Positions 1 through 8,681 of a DNA stretch of 42,219 nt are shown here, in pieces (position 1 is the stretch's first letter; the number at the start of each line of letters is the position of its first letter). Where the stretch lies: contig JAAYMA010000094.1 in assembly GCA_012521615.1 (NCBI GenBank), positions 1-42,219 of the forward strand. The letters run 5' to 3'. This DNA is from Clostridiaceae bacterium (GTDB lineage: Bacteria > Bacillota > Clostridia > DSM-8532). The notes beneath the pieces were generated by a model, which was not told the DNA's origin, did not search any database, and saw only the letters and a program-made list of their open reading frames with translations. A program made the position numbers and the translations under genes.

Positions 1-572
1 TAAAATATCAATGGTCTGCCCAGGACTATATATCCCATGACTATATACCATACGCAGGATATATTAATTCAGACTATAAAAATATCTATGTTGCCACAGG
101 CTACAGAAAATGGGGTCTTACAAACAGTGTGGCTGCAGCAATGATTATAACTGATCTTATTAAGGAACAAACCTCGGAATACGAAGAACTTTATTCCCAT
201 TTAAGAGTAAAGGATTTTCTGTCTTTCAACTTCCTGAAAGAAAATGCAGATGTGGCTGTGCAACTGATTTCCGGTAAATTGCGCACAGGTGAAAGTAAAA
301 TCCCGGATGAAAAAGGTGAGGGAGTTGTGGTTAACGTCAATGGAAAGCGCTGCGGCTATTATCGTGACGAAGATGACACTGTGTATCTGGTGGATATAAC
401 CTGTACTCATATGGGCTGTGAACTTAAATGGAATTCGCAGGAGAAATCCTGGGACTGTCCTTGTCATGGCTCCAGGTTTGACTATAAAGGAAATATTTTG
501 GAAGGCCCGGCAGAGTATTCCCTAAACAGCTATAGCGAGCCTAAAAATAAAATTAATCCACAGATAAAATAA
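1..572 (+). CDS. FAD-dependent oxidoreductase with C-terminal Rieske [2Fe-2S] domain (3' part only)
   Basis: The frame is open from the left edge of the window (first full codon at base 3), so only the last ~189 residues are present and the FAD-binding N-terminus lies outside. The first ~45 residues (QWSAQDYIS, IYVATGYRKWGLTNSVAAAM) match the C-terminal end of the DAO/glycine-oxidase-like fold. The last ~85 residues are a Rieske domain with the two ligand boxes CTHMGC and CPCHGS, which supply two Cys and two His to a [2Fe-2S] cluster. This DAO-Rieske architecture is common in Firmicutes and Bacteroidetes; its substrate is not established. An internal Met at base 141 is not a real start, because the homologous sequence continues upstream of it. 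The domain assignment is firm, the reaction is unknown. Confidence 0.9.
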   Translation, partial: KYQWSAQDYISHDYIPYAGYINSDYKNIYVATGYRKWGLTNSVAAAMIITDLIKEQTSEYEELYSHLRVKDFLSFNFLKENADVAVQLISGKLRTGESKIPDEKGEGVVVNVNGKRCGYYRDEDDTVYLVDITCTHMGCELKWNSQEKSWDCPCHGSRFDYKGNILEGPAEYSLNSYSEPKNKINPQIK

Positions 573-678
573 AGTTCAGCAAAATATGTAAAAAGTTAAA
601 AATCTATAACTATAATCAAATCGCTTTTTATGCCTCATTGTGTTAGAATGTCGATAAAAGAACCGAAACGCAAGTACA

Positions 679-711
679 ATGCTTGTCTCAGAAGTGAGAT
701 GAGCATTTTTT
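679..711 (+). terminator. Hairpin with T-run between the Rieske oxidoreductase and the EamA gene
   Basis: AATGCT and AGCATT, extended by GTCTCA/TGAGAT with one wobble, pair around a GAAG loop and run straight into six T. This is a good intrinsic terminator shape. It ends only about 38 bases before the EamA start, so it may end the upstream gene or act as an attenuator in the EamA leader; sequence alone does not decide. Confidence 0.65.
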
Positions 712-748
712 GCACTGGAAGCTAAATGCAGAACTATGGAGGCATATT

Positions 749-1588
749 ATGGAGAACGACAAAAGAAAAATCTCAATTGTGCTGCTGGTATTGACTGCCG
801 TTATGTGGAGCATGGGAGGGCTTCTTATAAAGCTTGTCAACGCCCATCCGCTCTTTATATCAGGCGTGAGATCCATGATCTCTGCTGTCATAATACTGCT
901 ATATGTCCGAAAACCTAAAATTACCTGGTCGTTTCCTCAAATAGCGGCTGCAATGGCCTATGCTTTAACTGTAATATCATTTGTTATTGCGAATAAGTAT
1001 ACTACCGCCGCCAATGCAATTCTCATTCAGTATACTGCTCCTGTTTATGTGGCGCTTTTCAGCGGATGGCTGCTGAAAGAAAAGGTTACATATCTGGATT
1101 GGATAACCATTGCAGTGGTTTTTGGCGGAATGATATTGTTTTTCATGGGCAGCCTGGATACCCGGGGACTGGTGGGAAATATATTCGCTTTAATCAGTGG
1201 AATTGGATTTGGTTTTTTCCCCATCTTCATGCGTATGCAGAAAAACGGTTCACCCATTGAATCAGTTATATTGGGAAATATTATTACAGCCATAGCTGGG
1301 CTACCGTTTATTTCTGCAACTTTTCCCAGCACTATGGAATGGCTGTATCTTTTTGTTTTAGGTGTTTTTCAGCTCGGAATCCCCTATATCCTCTTCAGCC
1401 TTGCCATAAAATATGCTACAGCCCTTGAAGCCAGTCTGATAACTATAATTGAACCAATACTGAATCCCCTTTGGGTTCTGATTTTCCTGGGTGAAAAACC
1501 GGGCATTTCGGCCATTATCGGAGGAATTGTTGTAATATCGGCTGTAACTTTCAGAAGTATAGCCGTAACCTCAGTCAGAAAGAACTAA
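749..1588 (+). CDS. EamA/DMT-family transporter
   Basis: A 279-residue, very hydrophobic protein with about ten membrane segments arranged as two EamA repeats. The second repeat begins near the GNIFALISGIGFGFFPIF stretch and ends with the typical EPILNPLWVLIFLGEKP motif. Members export or import amino acids, metabolites or drugs across the cytoplasmic membrane; the substrate cannot be read here. The start is the ATG at 749, preceded by GGAGG at 738-742. A longer frame from a TTG at 710 would begin inside the terminator-like hairpin and is rejected. The gene appears monocistronic, convergent with the hydrogenase remnant. Family assignment is firm. Confidence 0.92.
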   Translation: MENDKRKISIVLLVLTAVMWSMGGLLIKLVNAHPLFISGVRSMISAVIILLYVRKPKITWSFPQIAAAMAYALTVISFVIANKYTTAANAILIQYTAPVYVALFSGWLLKEKVTYLDWITIAVVFGGMILFFMGSLDTRGLVGNIFALISGIGFGFFPIFMRMQKNGSPIESVILGNIITAIAGLPFISATFPSTMEWLYLFVLGVFQLGIPYILFSLAIKYATALEASLITIIEPILNPLWVLIFLGEKPGISAIIGGIVVISAVTFRSIAVTSVRKN

Positions 1589-1664
1589 AGTGGGAAGGAG
1601 AAGCTCTGCGTCCTCTTTTTTTCAACCTTAAGAATGTGTGGCCGCAAGGTTCTCCGCTTTGATT

Positions 1665-2218
1665 TTAAAACCGCCGGGTAAAGATATTGTCCCTTTTAAG
1701 CAGATCTTCGATTTTATTAAAACCCAGCTCTTCCAGAATTTCTATAACATAAGGATTGTCTATAGGCGTCTTGTATGTTGCAAGATTGGCATAATCATTA
1801 ACATGGACAGTGCCTTCCTTGTAAGGGATTATGGCCTTGGGGCCTCCTACACAGCCTCCTACACAGCCCATACCTTCAATAAAGTTGGCTTTTATTTTAC
1901 CTTCCATAATCTCCTTCAGCATCTGTTTACATGCTCTTGCCCCGTCGGCCTGTGCGCTGGTCAAAGGTATCTTTTATCTCTCTTTATTGCCGAAAAAAGG
2001 CAGGCCACCTGACAATCAGAAGGTCCCTCATCACTGCATTTACTGCATTCGCCTATATGCATGACAGCCGGATATTTTTCGGGATGGAGCAGACATTCCA
2101 GGTGGCGTCTGTTATACTCAGCATTGGTTTTGATATCGTTGATCTCTTCTTCCAGCGAATTGTTCAGGGAAGCCTTGACCAATCGATTATATAAATCTCT
2201 GAAAGTTTCCAAGTTCAA
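1665..2218 (-). pseudogene. FeFe-hydrogenase large-subunit-like gene with a large internal deletion
   Basis: Read on the minus strand. It starts with a TTG (2216-2218) behind a GGGGA Shine-Dalgarno. The first ~80 residues are the N-terminus of the ferredoxin-like/FeFe-hydrogenase C-terminal-domain proteins of Clostridia, including HLECLLHPEKYPAVMHIGECSKC and CQVACLFSAIKRDK (only parts quoted). The frame then closes at 1961-1963. A second frame immediately continues with the family's last ~95 residues: (K)IPLTSAQADG, then H-cluster motif L3 as EGMGCVGGCVGGP, then the usual C-terminus. The [4Fe-4S] ferredoxin motifs and H-cluster motifs L1 (TSCCP-like) and L2 are absent. Roughly 300 residues appear to be deleted, with a shift of frame at the junction near 1965-1975. 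The product cannot be a working hydrogenase. Confidence 0.8.
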
Positions 2219-2398
2219 ATCCCCTTTGTGAAATTTCGAGTATTTATATCTTTTAATATTATGGCCCTATTTTGGTAAAATATCTGTATATGCCGCTTGC
2301 ATCATAAAATATGGTCATGATTGTTAACATGATGTATAATTGAATTATTTGAAGGAAGATACTCTCCTATATCATATATGGAAAAGGTGGCATTGAAA

Positions 2399-4120
2399 AT
2401 GAAATATGATAATTTATACAAGGTAAGGCCAATAAAGAATCTCAAAGATATGCTCAATTCCAGTACAGAATTATACGGCGACAAAGCTGCTTTTCTGTCA
2501 AAGCCGAAGGGCAAGGAAGATACAGGTTATGTTCCAATAAGTTACAAACAATACAAATCTGATGTGGAAGCTTTCGGTACGGCCTTGATAGATTTGGGCC
2601 TGAAGGATTGTAAAATTGCACTTATTGGTGAAAACCGCTATGAATGGAGTATTTCCTATCTCGCAGTTGTTAATGGAACAGGTATAATCGTTCCACTTGA
2701 CAAAGAACTTCCTCCCAACGAAATAGAGAACTTAATTTCACGCTCCAAAGCAGAAGCTATTATATATTCGGGAAAAATTGAAGATAAAATTAAGGGGCTT
2801 TTCCAACAATCCACTTCTATTCGCTATTTCATCAATATGGATAAAAATCAGGACCAAAATAATATTCTTTCCTTTGATGAACTATTAAAAAGAGGACATG
2901 AACTTGTAAGTGGCGGAAATCGAAAGTTCATTGATGCAGAGATAGATGAAAATGTCATGAATATGCTTCTGTTCACCTCCGGAACAACAGATACAGCCAA
3001 GGCTGTTATGTTATCCCACAGGAACATATGTGAGAATTTGATGAATATGTGTTCAATGCTCTATATTGATGAAAATGATGTATTCCTGTCGGTTCTTCCC
3101 ATTCACCATACCTATGAATGCACATGCGGCTTTTTATGTCAGATTTACAGAGGATGTACCATTGCGTATTGTGATGGATTAAGGCACATCGTAAAAAATT
3201 TAAAGGAATCGAAATGTACAATTATGTTAGGTGTTCCCCTGATTTTTGAAGCAATGTACAGACAGATCATGAACCAGGCAATCAAGGCAAAGGGGAAATT
3301 CGCCATCAAGTTTGCCCTGGGTTTAAGTAATTTTCTGCGGAAGTTTAATATTGATATCAGACGCAAACTCTTCGGGCAAATACATGAAGCCCTGGGCGGG
3401 CATATAAGAATGTTTATAAGTGGCGCTGCAGCAATGGACCCGCAAGTTGCAAAGGGGTTCAGAGATCTGGGCATAAATATGGTACAGGGTTATGGACTGA
3501 CCGAATGTTCCCCAATTGTAGCATTAAACCGGGATTGCTGTTATAAGGATGATGCAGCTGGTCTTCCGCTTCCAAACCTGGAAGTTGAAATACATGAACC
3601 TGACAGTGATGGAATAGGTGAAATCAAATGTAAAGGTCCGAGTATAATGCTGGGATACTACGAGGACCAGGAGGCAACCAATGAAGTTATCAGGGATGGA
3701 TGGTTCTATACCGGAGACAGCGGTTATATTGACAAAGACGGTTTTCTCCATATTACAGGCCGCAAGAAGAATGTAATTGTTACCGGAAACGGAAAGAATG
3801 TGTTCCCGGAAGAAATAGAGACACTCCTTAACAGGAGCCCATATATAAAAGAATCATTAGTTTTCGGCAGAGGCGAAACCGACGGCGATACTATAGTTTG
3901 TGCAAAAATTGTTCCGGAGCATGAAAAAATCGATGAGGACATTAAAAATAATATTGCACCGGGAACTACAGTCAGGGAAATTATCAGTAATGAGATTAAA
4001 AAAGTGAATCGTCAGCTTGCTATTTACAAACATGTAAAGGATTTTTCTCTGCAGGACGAGGAGTTTGCAAAGACTACCACCAGAAAGATAAAACGTCACG
4101 AAGAACTTAACAAAGCATAA
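2399..4120 (+). CDS. AMP-forming acyl-CoA synthetase (long-chain fatty acid-CoA ligase type)
   Basis: A 573-residue ANL-superfamily adenylating enzyme that activates a carboxylic (probably fatty) acid with ATP and transfers it to CoA. The P-loop A3 motif is MLLFTSGTTDTAKAVMLSH. The A5 motif is MVQGYGLTECSP. The hinge and A7/A8 region is GWFYTGDSGYIDKDGFLHITG followed by RKKN, and a C-terminal lysine-rich end carries the A10-like TTRKIKR. In the P-loop the usual G-x-PK is replaced by D-T-A-K, retaining the lysine. I place the start at ATG 2399 because AAGGTGG lies eight bases upstream; an in-frame ATG at 2378 has no ribosome site. It stands alone, divergent from the hydrogenase remnant. Substrate chain length is not deducible. 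Confidence 0.88.
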   Translation: MKYDNLYKVRPIKNLKDMLNSSTELYGDKAAFLSKPKGKEDTGYVPISYKQYKSDVEAFGTALIDLGLKDCKIALIGENRYEWSISYLAVVNGTGIIVPLDKELPPNEIENLISRSKAEAIIYSGKIEDKIKGLFQQSTSIRYFINMDKNQDQNNILSFDELLKRGHELVSGGNRKFIDAEIDENVMNMLLFTSGTTDTAKAVMLSHRNICENLMNMCSMLYIDENDVFLSVLPIHHTYECTCGFLCQIYRGCTIAYCDGLRHIVKNLKESKCTIMLGVPLIFEAMYRQIMNQAIKAKGKFAIKFALGLSNFLRKFNIDIRRKLFGQIHEALGGHIRMFISGAAAMDPQVAKGFRDLGINMVQGYGLTECSPIVALNRDCCYKDDAAGLPLPNLEVEIHEPDSDGIGEIKCKGPSIMLGYYEDQEATNEVIRDGWFYTGDSGYIDKDGFLHITGRKKNVIVTGNGKNVFPEEIETLLNRSPYIKESLVFGRGETDGDTIVCAKIVPEHEKIDEDIKNNIAPGTTVREIISNEIKKVNRQLAIYKHVKDFSLQDEEFAKTTTRKIKRHEELNKA

Positions 4121-4203
4121 TTAAATGTTTGTTTTTGTCGTTAGATAATGATAATATGTGATATTGGATAAAAATTGTTTTAACGTGACGAGAGGAGAAA
4201 TGT

Positions 4204-5199
4204 ATGTTTGCGCTGTATGTAGTTTTGCTTTTAGTCTGCGCTTCAGTTTTTGTAAATGGCTGGACAGATGCTCCCAATGCAATAACTACTGTTATTTCCA
4301 CGAGGGTTTTAAGCCCTAAGGCAGCAATAATTTTGGCTGCAATTTTCAATCTTCTGGGAGTATTTATGATGGGAACTGCGGTCGCCAACACTACCGCAAA
4401 TCTTGTCACTATTGGCACCGGACGAAATGCTCTGATTACACTTGCCGCAGCACAGCTTTCGATTGTAATTTGGGCTGTATCTGCCTGGAGATTTGGAATT
4501 CCTACAAGCGAAAGCCATGCTTTGATAGCAGGTCTGATGGGTGCGGGAATTTCTTTCAAGGGTATTGAAGCATTTAATTGGGAAGAATTTAAAAAGGTTT
4601 TGATCGGGCTTGGAGTTGCCAGTGTGCTGGGCTTCATTGCCGGTTTTTTTATCACCAAACTCATTGTCTTATTGTTCAGACGAGCCAATCGGCGAAAATC
4701 CAATACTTTCTTTTCATGGGGTCAGATAGCCTCGGCTGCACTTATGGCATTTAACCATGGTGCCCAGGACGGTCAGAAATTCATGGGTGTGTTTGCCCTT
4801 GCATTGACAGTGGGCGGAATTTTTCCTGTCACTGATAATCTCATAATTCCTGCCTGGGTCAAATTTCTTATAGCGGCATTAATGGCTGTAGGCACCTCAA
4901 TAGGTGGTTTCAGAATTATCAAAACCATGGGAATGGATATGGTAAGACTTGAAAAGTATCAGGGCTTTGCGGCAGAAATAGGCGCTTCGGCATGTATGAT
5001 GGGAGCGACTTTATTCGGAATTCCTCTGAGTACGACCAATGCCAAGGGAACTGCTATGATGGGCGCCGGGGCCGCCAGAAGATTTTCCGATGTTAACTGG
5101 AATATAGTTAAAGAAATGCTGATAGCTTGGATTCTGACTTTTCCGGGTTGTTTGGCACTTGGCTATATAATGGCCAAGATTTTTAATTTCATTTTTTAA
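4204..5199 (+). CDS. pit: Inorganic phosphate transporter, PiT family
   Basis: A 331-residue membrane protein of the PiT/PHO-4 family, a low-affinity phosphate permease driven by the cation gradient. Both duplicated signature regions are visible: FVNGWTDAPNAITTVISTR near the N-terminus and MAFNHGAQDGQKFMGVFAL in the second half, along with PTSESHALIAGLMG and PLSTTNAKGTAMMG. Start ATG 4204 follows GAGAGGAG. The stop is 16 bases before the next gene, the PhoU-like partner normally co-encoded with PiT proteins, so the two form an operon. The length is typical of the shorter clostridial members. Confidence 0.95.
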   Translation: MFALYVVLLLVCASVFVNGWTDAPNAITTVISTRVLSPKAAIILAAIFNLLGVFMMGTAVANTTANLVTIGTGRNALITLAAAQLSIVIWAVSAWRFGIPTSESHALIAGLMGAGISFKGIEAFNWEEFKKVLIGLGVASVLGFIAGFFITKLIVLLFRRANRRKSNTFFSWGQIASAALMAFNHGAQDGQKFMGVFALALTVGGIFPVTDNLIIPAWVKFLIAALMAVGTSIGGFRIIKTMGMDMVRLEKYQGFAAEIGASACMMGATLFGIPLSTTNAKGTAMMGAGAARRFSDVNWNIVKEMLIAWILTFPGCLALGYIMAKIFNFIF

Positions 5200-5215
5200 T
5201 ACAGGGAGGATAAAT

Positions 5216-5842
5216 ATGGGAGTATTTAAGAACAGAGATTCTGACTGGTTTGATTTGTTTATTACCTCAGTATCCTACTCCAGCAGAGCTGCACAGGTGC
5301 TGAAAAAAGCATTTGAAGATGGAATAGTTGATTATGAAGAAATGCAGAATATAAAATCAATTGAACATGAGGCAGATACCCATGTACACCGCAGTCTCAA
5401 ACTTGTTGAAGAAGCTTTTGTAACACCTATAGACAGGTCTGATATCATCGAGATCATCACTGAAATAGAAAATATCACTGATTGTATCGAAACAGTTGGT
5501 AATTATACTTTTATGACAGGGGTCAAACAGGTTAATGAAGCAACTCTGAACCTGATGCAACTTCTTGTTGATGCTTGTCTGAAGCTTGAAGAACTTATGA
5601 AGTATCTGAAAAATTACAAAAAGAATCTTAAAATAATTGATAAATATATAATTGAAATCAACCGGATTGAGGAAATAGGCGACAAGACATATATAAATGC
5701 CATGAGAAATCTTTTTGAACATGAGACTGATGTCAAAAAAATTATAATTTATCAGCTTCTTTACGAAAAGCTTGAAGAAGCCCTCGATAAGTGCGAGGAT
5801 GTGGCCGATGCTGTGCAGAAAATTATTATTTCAGGTATTTAG
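5216..5842 (+). CDS. DUF47/PhoU-like accessory protein of the PiT transporter
   Basis: A 208-residue all-helical DUF47 (YkaA/Pit accessory) protein. It contains the PhoU-type acidic motifs, for example IKSIEHEADTHVH and the C-terminal LEEALDKCEDVADAVQKIII. Family members are cytoplasmic and are encoded directly after PiT permeases, whose activity they are thought to modulate. The Shine-Dalgarno is GGGAGG, seven bases before the ATG. The operon ends in the strong terminator at 5883-5930. The exact biochemical role of DUF47 is unproven. Confidence 0.92.
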   Translation: MGVFKNRDSDWFDLFITSVSYSSRAAQVLKKAFEDGIVDYEEMQNIKSIEHEADTHVHRSLKLVEEAFVTPIDRSDIIEIITEIENITDCIETVGNYTFMTGVKQVNEATLNLMQLLVDACLKLEELMKYLKNYKKNLKIIDKYIIEINRIEEIGDKTYINAMRNLFEHETDVKKIIIYQLLYEKLEEALDKCEDVADAVQKIIISGI

Positions 5843-5882
5843 TAATTATCATAAATAAAGAATTTGTTTTAAATAATTTTTT

Positions 5883-5930
5883 AAAAAGCGTGCCAGATTA
5901 ATGAGTTTATCAATCTGGCCGCTTTTTTAT
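5883..5930 (+). terminator. Intrinsic terminator of the pit operon
   Basis: AAAAAGCG and GCCAGATT pair with AATCTGGC and CGCTTTTT around a 12-base loop, leaving a T-rich tail. It is one of the strongest terminators in the window. Confidence 0.92.
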
Positions 5931-6068
5931 AATTTTCTGCAGCTTAAAAGTTGGTTAATATCGCGGAAATCAGATGGAAAAATATTGCTTTCAAATTCAC
6001 AATATAGTAAACTTATTAAGTTAGTATTTTTTGGATGGGTTAATTATTTTTTGAAAGGAGAGCTATAC

Positions 6069-8486
6069 ATGTTAAAAACCAAACAAAGAATTTTGGGATT
6101 GATTTTATGTCTGTCTATTTTGTTTGGTCAGGTTTCAGTACTTGCAGCATCTGAGAACAATGAATTTGTATCCAGGGAAAAAGCAGTGGTTTCTATTCTT
6201 GAGACAGCAGGATTAGGAACTCTCAGTGAAGTTTCAAAAGATTTAAGTGATTTTGCAGATGCGGATGAAATCAGCCCGGAATATGCAGACATGCTGGGAA
6301 TTGCTGTTTCAAACGGTATACTTTATGGTTCCGGCAATACTCTCATGCCCAAAAAGAACGTTACCAGACTTGAGTTTGCTTTGTTTATAAGCCGTACATT
6401 CAGAGAACTTCCCGATATTTATGAAAAAGTAGTATTTGAGGATGTTCCGGAAATATTCGCTGGTGATGTGGCGAGATTAGCAGCATCAGGGATAATGTTC
6501 GGATATGGCGATGGAAGTTTTGGAACTGATGATTATCTCACCGAGATACAACTGAAAGCTGTTCTTGATCGTATCCGGAATTTGTCAGCTACAAGACCGC
6601 AGGATGACTTTTTCTATTCAGTCAATCATGAGTGGCTGAGAAATACCAGGCTTCCCCAGGGTTATCCGGGAATGACGGCATTTGATGAAGTGAATATCAG
6701 TAATAAGGATAAGCTGAAAAGTATAGTCAACGATATTGTAGCCAATTCGGATTCATGGGAAGAAGGAAGTATAGAACAGAAAATCGCTGATTTATATGAT
6801 ACCTATATGGATGTTGAAAACAGAAACAACCAGGGTATAGAACCGATATTGCCATATGTAAAGAAATTGTACGAGGCAGAAAGCGCTCAGGGGCTTTTAT
6901 CTGTATTTGTTGAACTTGAAGAAGAAGCAGGAATTAATCCATTATTTTCGTTTGCTCCCAGTGTAGATTTGATAGACAGCTCCCGCTATAAATTATACGG
7001 TTCAGGCATTTCAACAGTACTTCCTGCTGCATATTTAGTCATGGAAAATCCTCAAATAGTGGCTCTCTATCAGGGGCTTATAACACAAATTCAACTGCTC
7101 GCAGGAATAAGCGAGGATATGGCTTTAACAAATGCACAGAATATTTATGCTATGGAATTGTTGCTGGCACAAAACACAATGTCCAATGAAGAAGCCAGCA
7201 AAATTGAAAATATCTATAATTCCTTTACAATAGACCAAATCGCAGAATTATTCAAATTTGTTGATATAAAGGCCTATATTAATGATCTCGGCTATAATGA
7301 TGTTGAAGAAATTATTGTTACAGATCCGGGTCTCATGATTAAAACCGGGGAGATTTTCTCCGATGAGAACCTGGATATACTTAAGACCTATGCAGTTTAT
7401 CGTCTGGTAGTAAGCACTGCCCCATATCTGTCAAAGGATCTGGAGCAGGCGATTATTGTTTTTAATGCTACATTTCTGGGAATAGACAGTTCATTGAGTG
7501 ATGAAGATATTGCATTCAATCTTGTCAATTCAGTCATGAGCAGCTATCTTAGCAGAATGTATGTGGAAAGATATTTTTCTGAAGAAGCCAAGAAAGATGT
7601 TGAAGGCATGGTAGAAGAAATAATAGCCACTTTCCAGAAACGGCTTGAAAATCTTGACTGGATGAGCGAGGATACAAAGAAGGCTGCAATTTCCAAGCTG
7701 AATAAGATAAATCTGAAAATCGGTTATCCTGATACCTGGAATGACCCATTGAAGTATATTGATATAAAAACTTATGATGATGGTGGCTCTCTTCTCGGAA
7801 ATATATTTGAGATAACCAAAGCACAGGCCAGATATTTAAAAACATTACTTGAGAAAGAAGTGGACAAATCAGGATGGGTAGCTCCTCCTCATGCTGTGAA
7901 TGCTTTTTATAATGCAACAAGCAATGAAATAATTTTACCTGCTGGTATACTGCAGTCTCCTTTCTATGATATCAATGCATCAAGGGAGGAAAACTTAGGA
8001 GGTATAGGTACAATAATTGCCCATGAGATTACACATGCTTTTGATAACAACGGAGCCCAGTTCGATGAAAATGGAAATATGTCCAATTGGTGGACAGAAG
8101 AGGATTATGCAGTTTTCAGGGAAAAATGCAATGAAGTAATTGAATTATATGATGGCCTTGAAATTGCTCCTGACTGTATAGTCAACGGTGCACTTACTGT
8201 ATCAGAAAATGTTGCCGATATTGGTGCCATGGCATGTATTCTGGATATTGCAAACGGTATGTCTGAAGTTGACTATGAAAAGCTTTTTGAAAGCTATGCA
8301 AAAATTTGGCGTATGACAGCAACCAATAAATACTATCAGATGCTAACTCTCCAGGACACCCATGCACCCAATAAGTTCAGAGTAAATCAGGTTCTTAAGA
8401 ACTTTGAAAAATTCTATGAGACTTATGATGTTCAGCCTGGGGACAAAATGTATATGGCGCCTGAAGAGAGGGTAATTGTTTGGTAA
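6069..8486 (+). CDS. Exported M13-family (neprilysin-like) zinc metallopeptidase with N-terminal S-layer-homology domains
   Basis: An 805-residue protein. Residues 1-27 are a signal peptide with a typical AASE cleavage region. Residues ~34-170 hold SLH-type repeats (ISPEYADMLGIAVSNGILYG; FAGDVARLAASGIMFGYGDG), which usually anchor proteins to secondary cell-wall polymer. The rest is a full M13 peptidase, opening with TRPQDDFFYSVNHEWL. The zinc site is HEITH at 652-656, with the third ligand in ENVAD from residue 713, and the protein ends in the expected tryptophan. The start is ATG 6069 behind GAAAGGAG; an upstream extension would run through the terminator and is rejected. The enzyme likely cleaves peptides at the cell surface. 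Flanking terminators make it monocistronic. Confidence 0.93.
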   Translation: MLKTKQRILGLILCLSILFGQVSVLAASENNEFVSREKAVVSILETAGLGTLSEVSKDLSDFADADEISPEYADMLGIAVSNGILYGSGNTLMPKKNVTRLEFALFISRTFRELPDIYEKVVFEDVPEIFAGDVARLAASGIMFGYGDGSFGTDDYLTEIQLKAVLDRIRNLSATRPQDDFFYSVNHEWLRNTRLPQGYPGMTAFDEVNISNKDKLKSIVNDIVANSDSWEEGSIEQKIADLYDTYMDVENRNNQGIEPILPYVKKLYEAESAQGLLSVFVELEEEAGINPLFSFAPSVDLIDSSRYKLYGSGISTVLPAAYLVMENPQIVALYQGLITQIQLLAGISEDMALTNAQNIYAMELLLAQNTMSNEEASKIENIYNSFTIDQIAELFKFVDIKAYINDLGYNDVEEIIVTDPGLMIKTGEIFSDENLDILKTYAVYRLVVSTAPYLSKDLEQAIIVFNATFLGIDSSLSDEDIAFNLVNSVMSSYLSRMYVERYFSEEAKKDVEGMVEEIIATFQKRLENLDWMSEDTKKAAISKLNKINLKIGYPDTWNDPLKYIDIKTYDDGGSLLGNIFEITKAQARYLKTLLEKEVDKSGWVAPPHAVNAFYNATSNEIILPAGILQSPFYDINASREENLGGIGTIIAHEITHAFDNNGAQFDENGNMSNWWTEEDYAVFREKCNEVIELYDGLEIAPDCIVNGALTVSENVADIGAMACILDIANGMSEVDYEKLFESYAKIWRMTATNKYYQMLTLQDTHAPNKFRVNQVLKNFEKFYETYDVQPGDKMYMAPEERVIVW

Positions 8487-8512
8487 GTGTTGGATAATAG
8501 CGTTATAACTCT

Positions 8513-8551
8513 AAAAGACCTTCAGTGTCAGCCAACTGGAGGTCTTTTTTT
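8513..8551 (+). terminator. Intrinsic terminator of the M13 peptidase gene
   Basis: AAAGACCT with CAGT pairs with ACTG and AGGTCTTT, followed by a run of T. Confidence 0.9.
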
Positions 8552-8628
8552 GTGCATAGATACAGCATTTGAAAAATTTCTTGGGTATTCAGTAACATCT
8601 TTGGACGAGCCTGAATAGTATGTAGTGA

Positions 8629-8652
8629 GCTTGTTCGACAAAAAAAACAAGC
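8629..8652 (+). repeat. Short inverted repeat in the leader of the SPOCS gene
   Basis: GCTTGTT and AACAAGC are separated by ten bases, about 30 bases before the SPOCS-protein start. There is no T-run after it, so it is not a terminator; it may be a leader hairpin or a protein site. Confidence 0.4.
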
Positions 8653-8681
8653 CATCTGAAAAATAAGAAAGGAGTGAAAGA

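Noticed and set aside
1589-1664. Terminator between the EamA gene and the hydrogenase remnant
   Set aside because: AACCTT/AAGGTT can pair, but the T-run lies on the wrong side for either strand.
1638-2194. Plus-strand frames over the hydrogenase remnant
   Set aside because: The minus-strand translation carries family motifs (GMGCVGGCVGGP, PAVMHIGECSKC); the plus frames carry none.
4107-4703. 198-codon antisense frame in the phosphate transporter
   Set aside because: It is opposite a clear PiT protein and typical of shadow frames behind hydrophobic proteins.
5901-6068. Upstream extension of the M13 peptidase
   Set aside because: It would begin inside the pit terminator and place 56 residues before a textbook signal peptide that has its own ribosome site.
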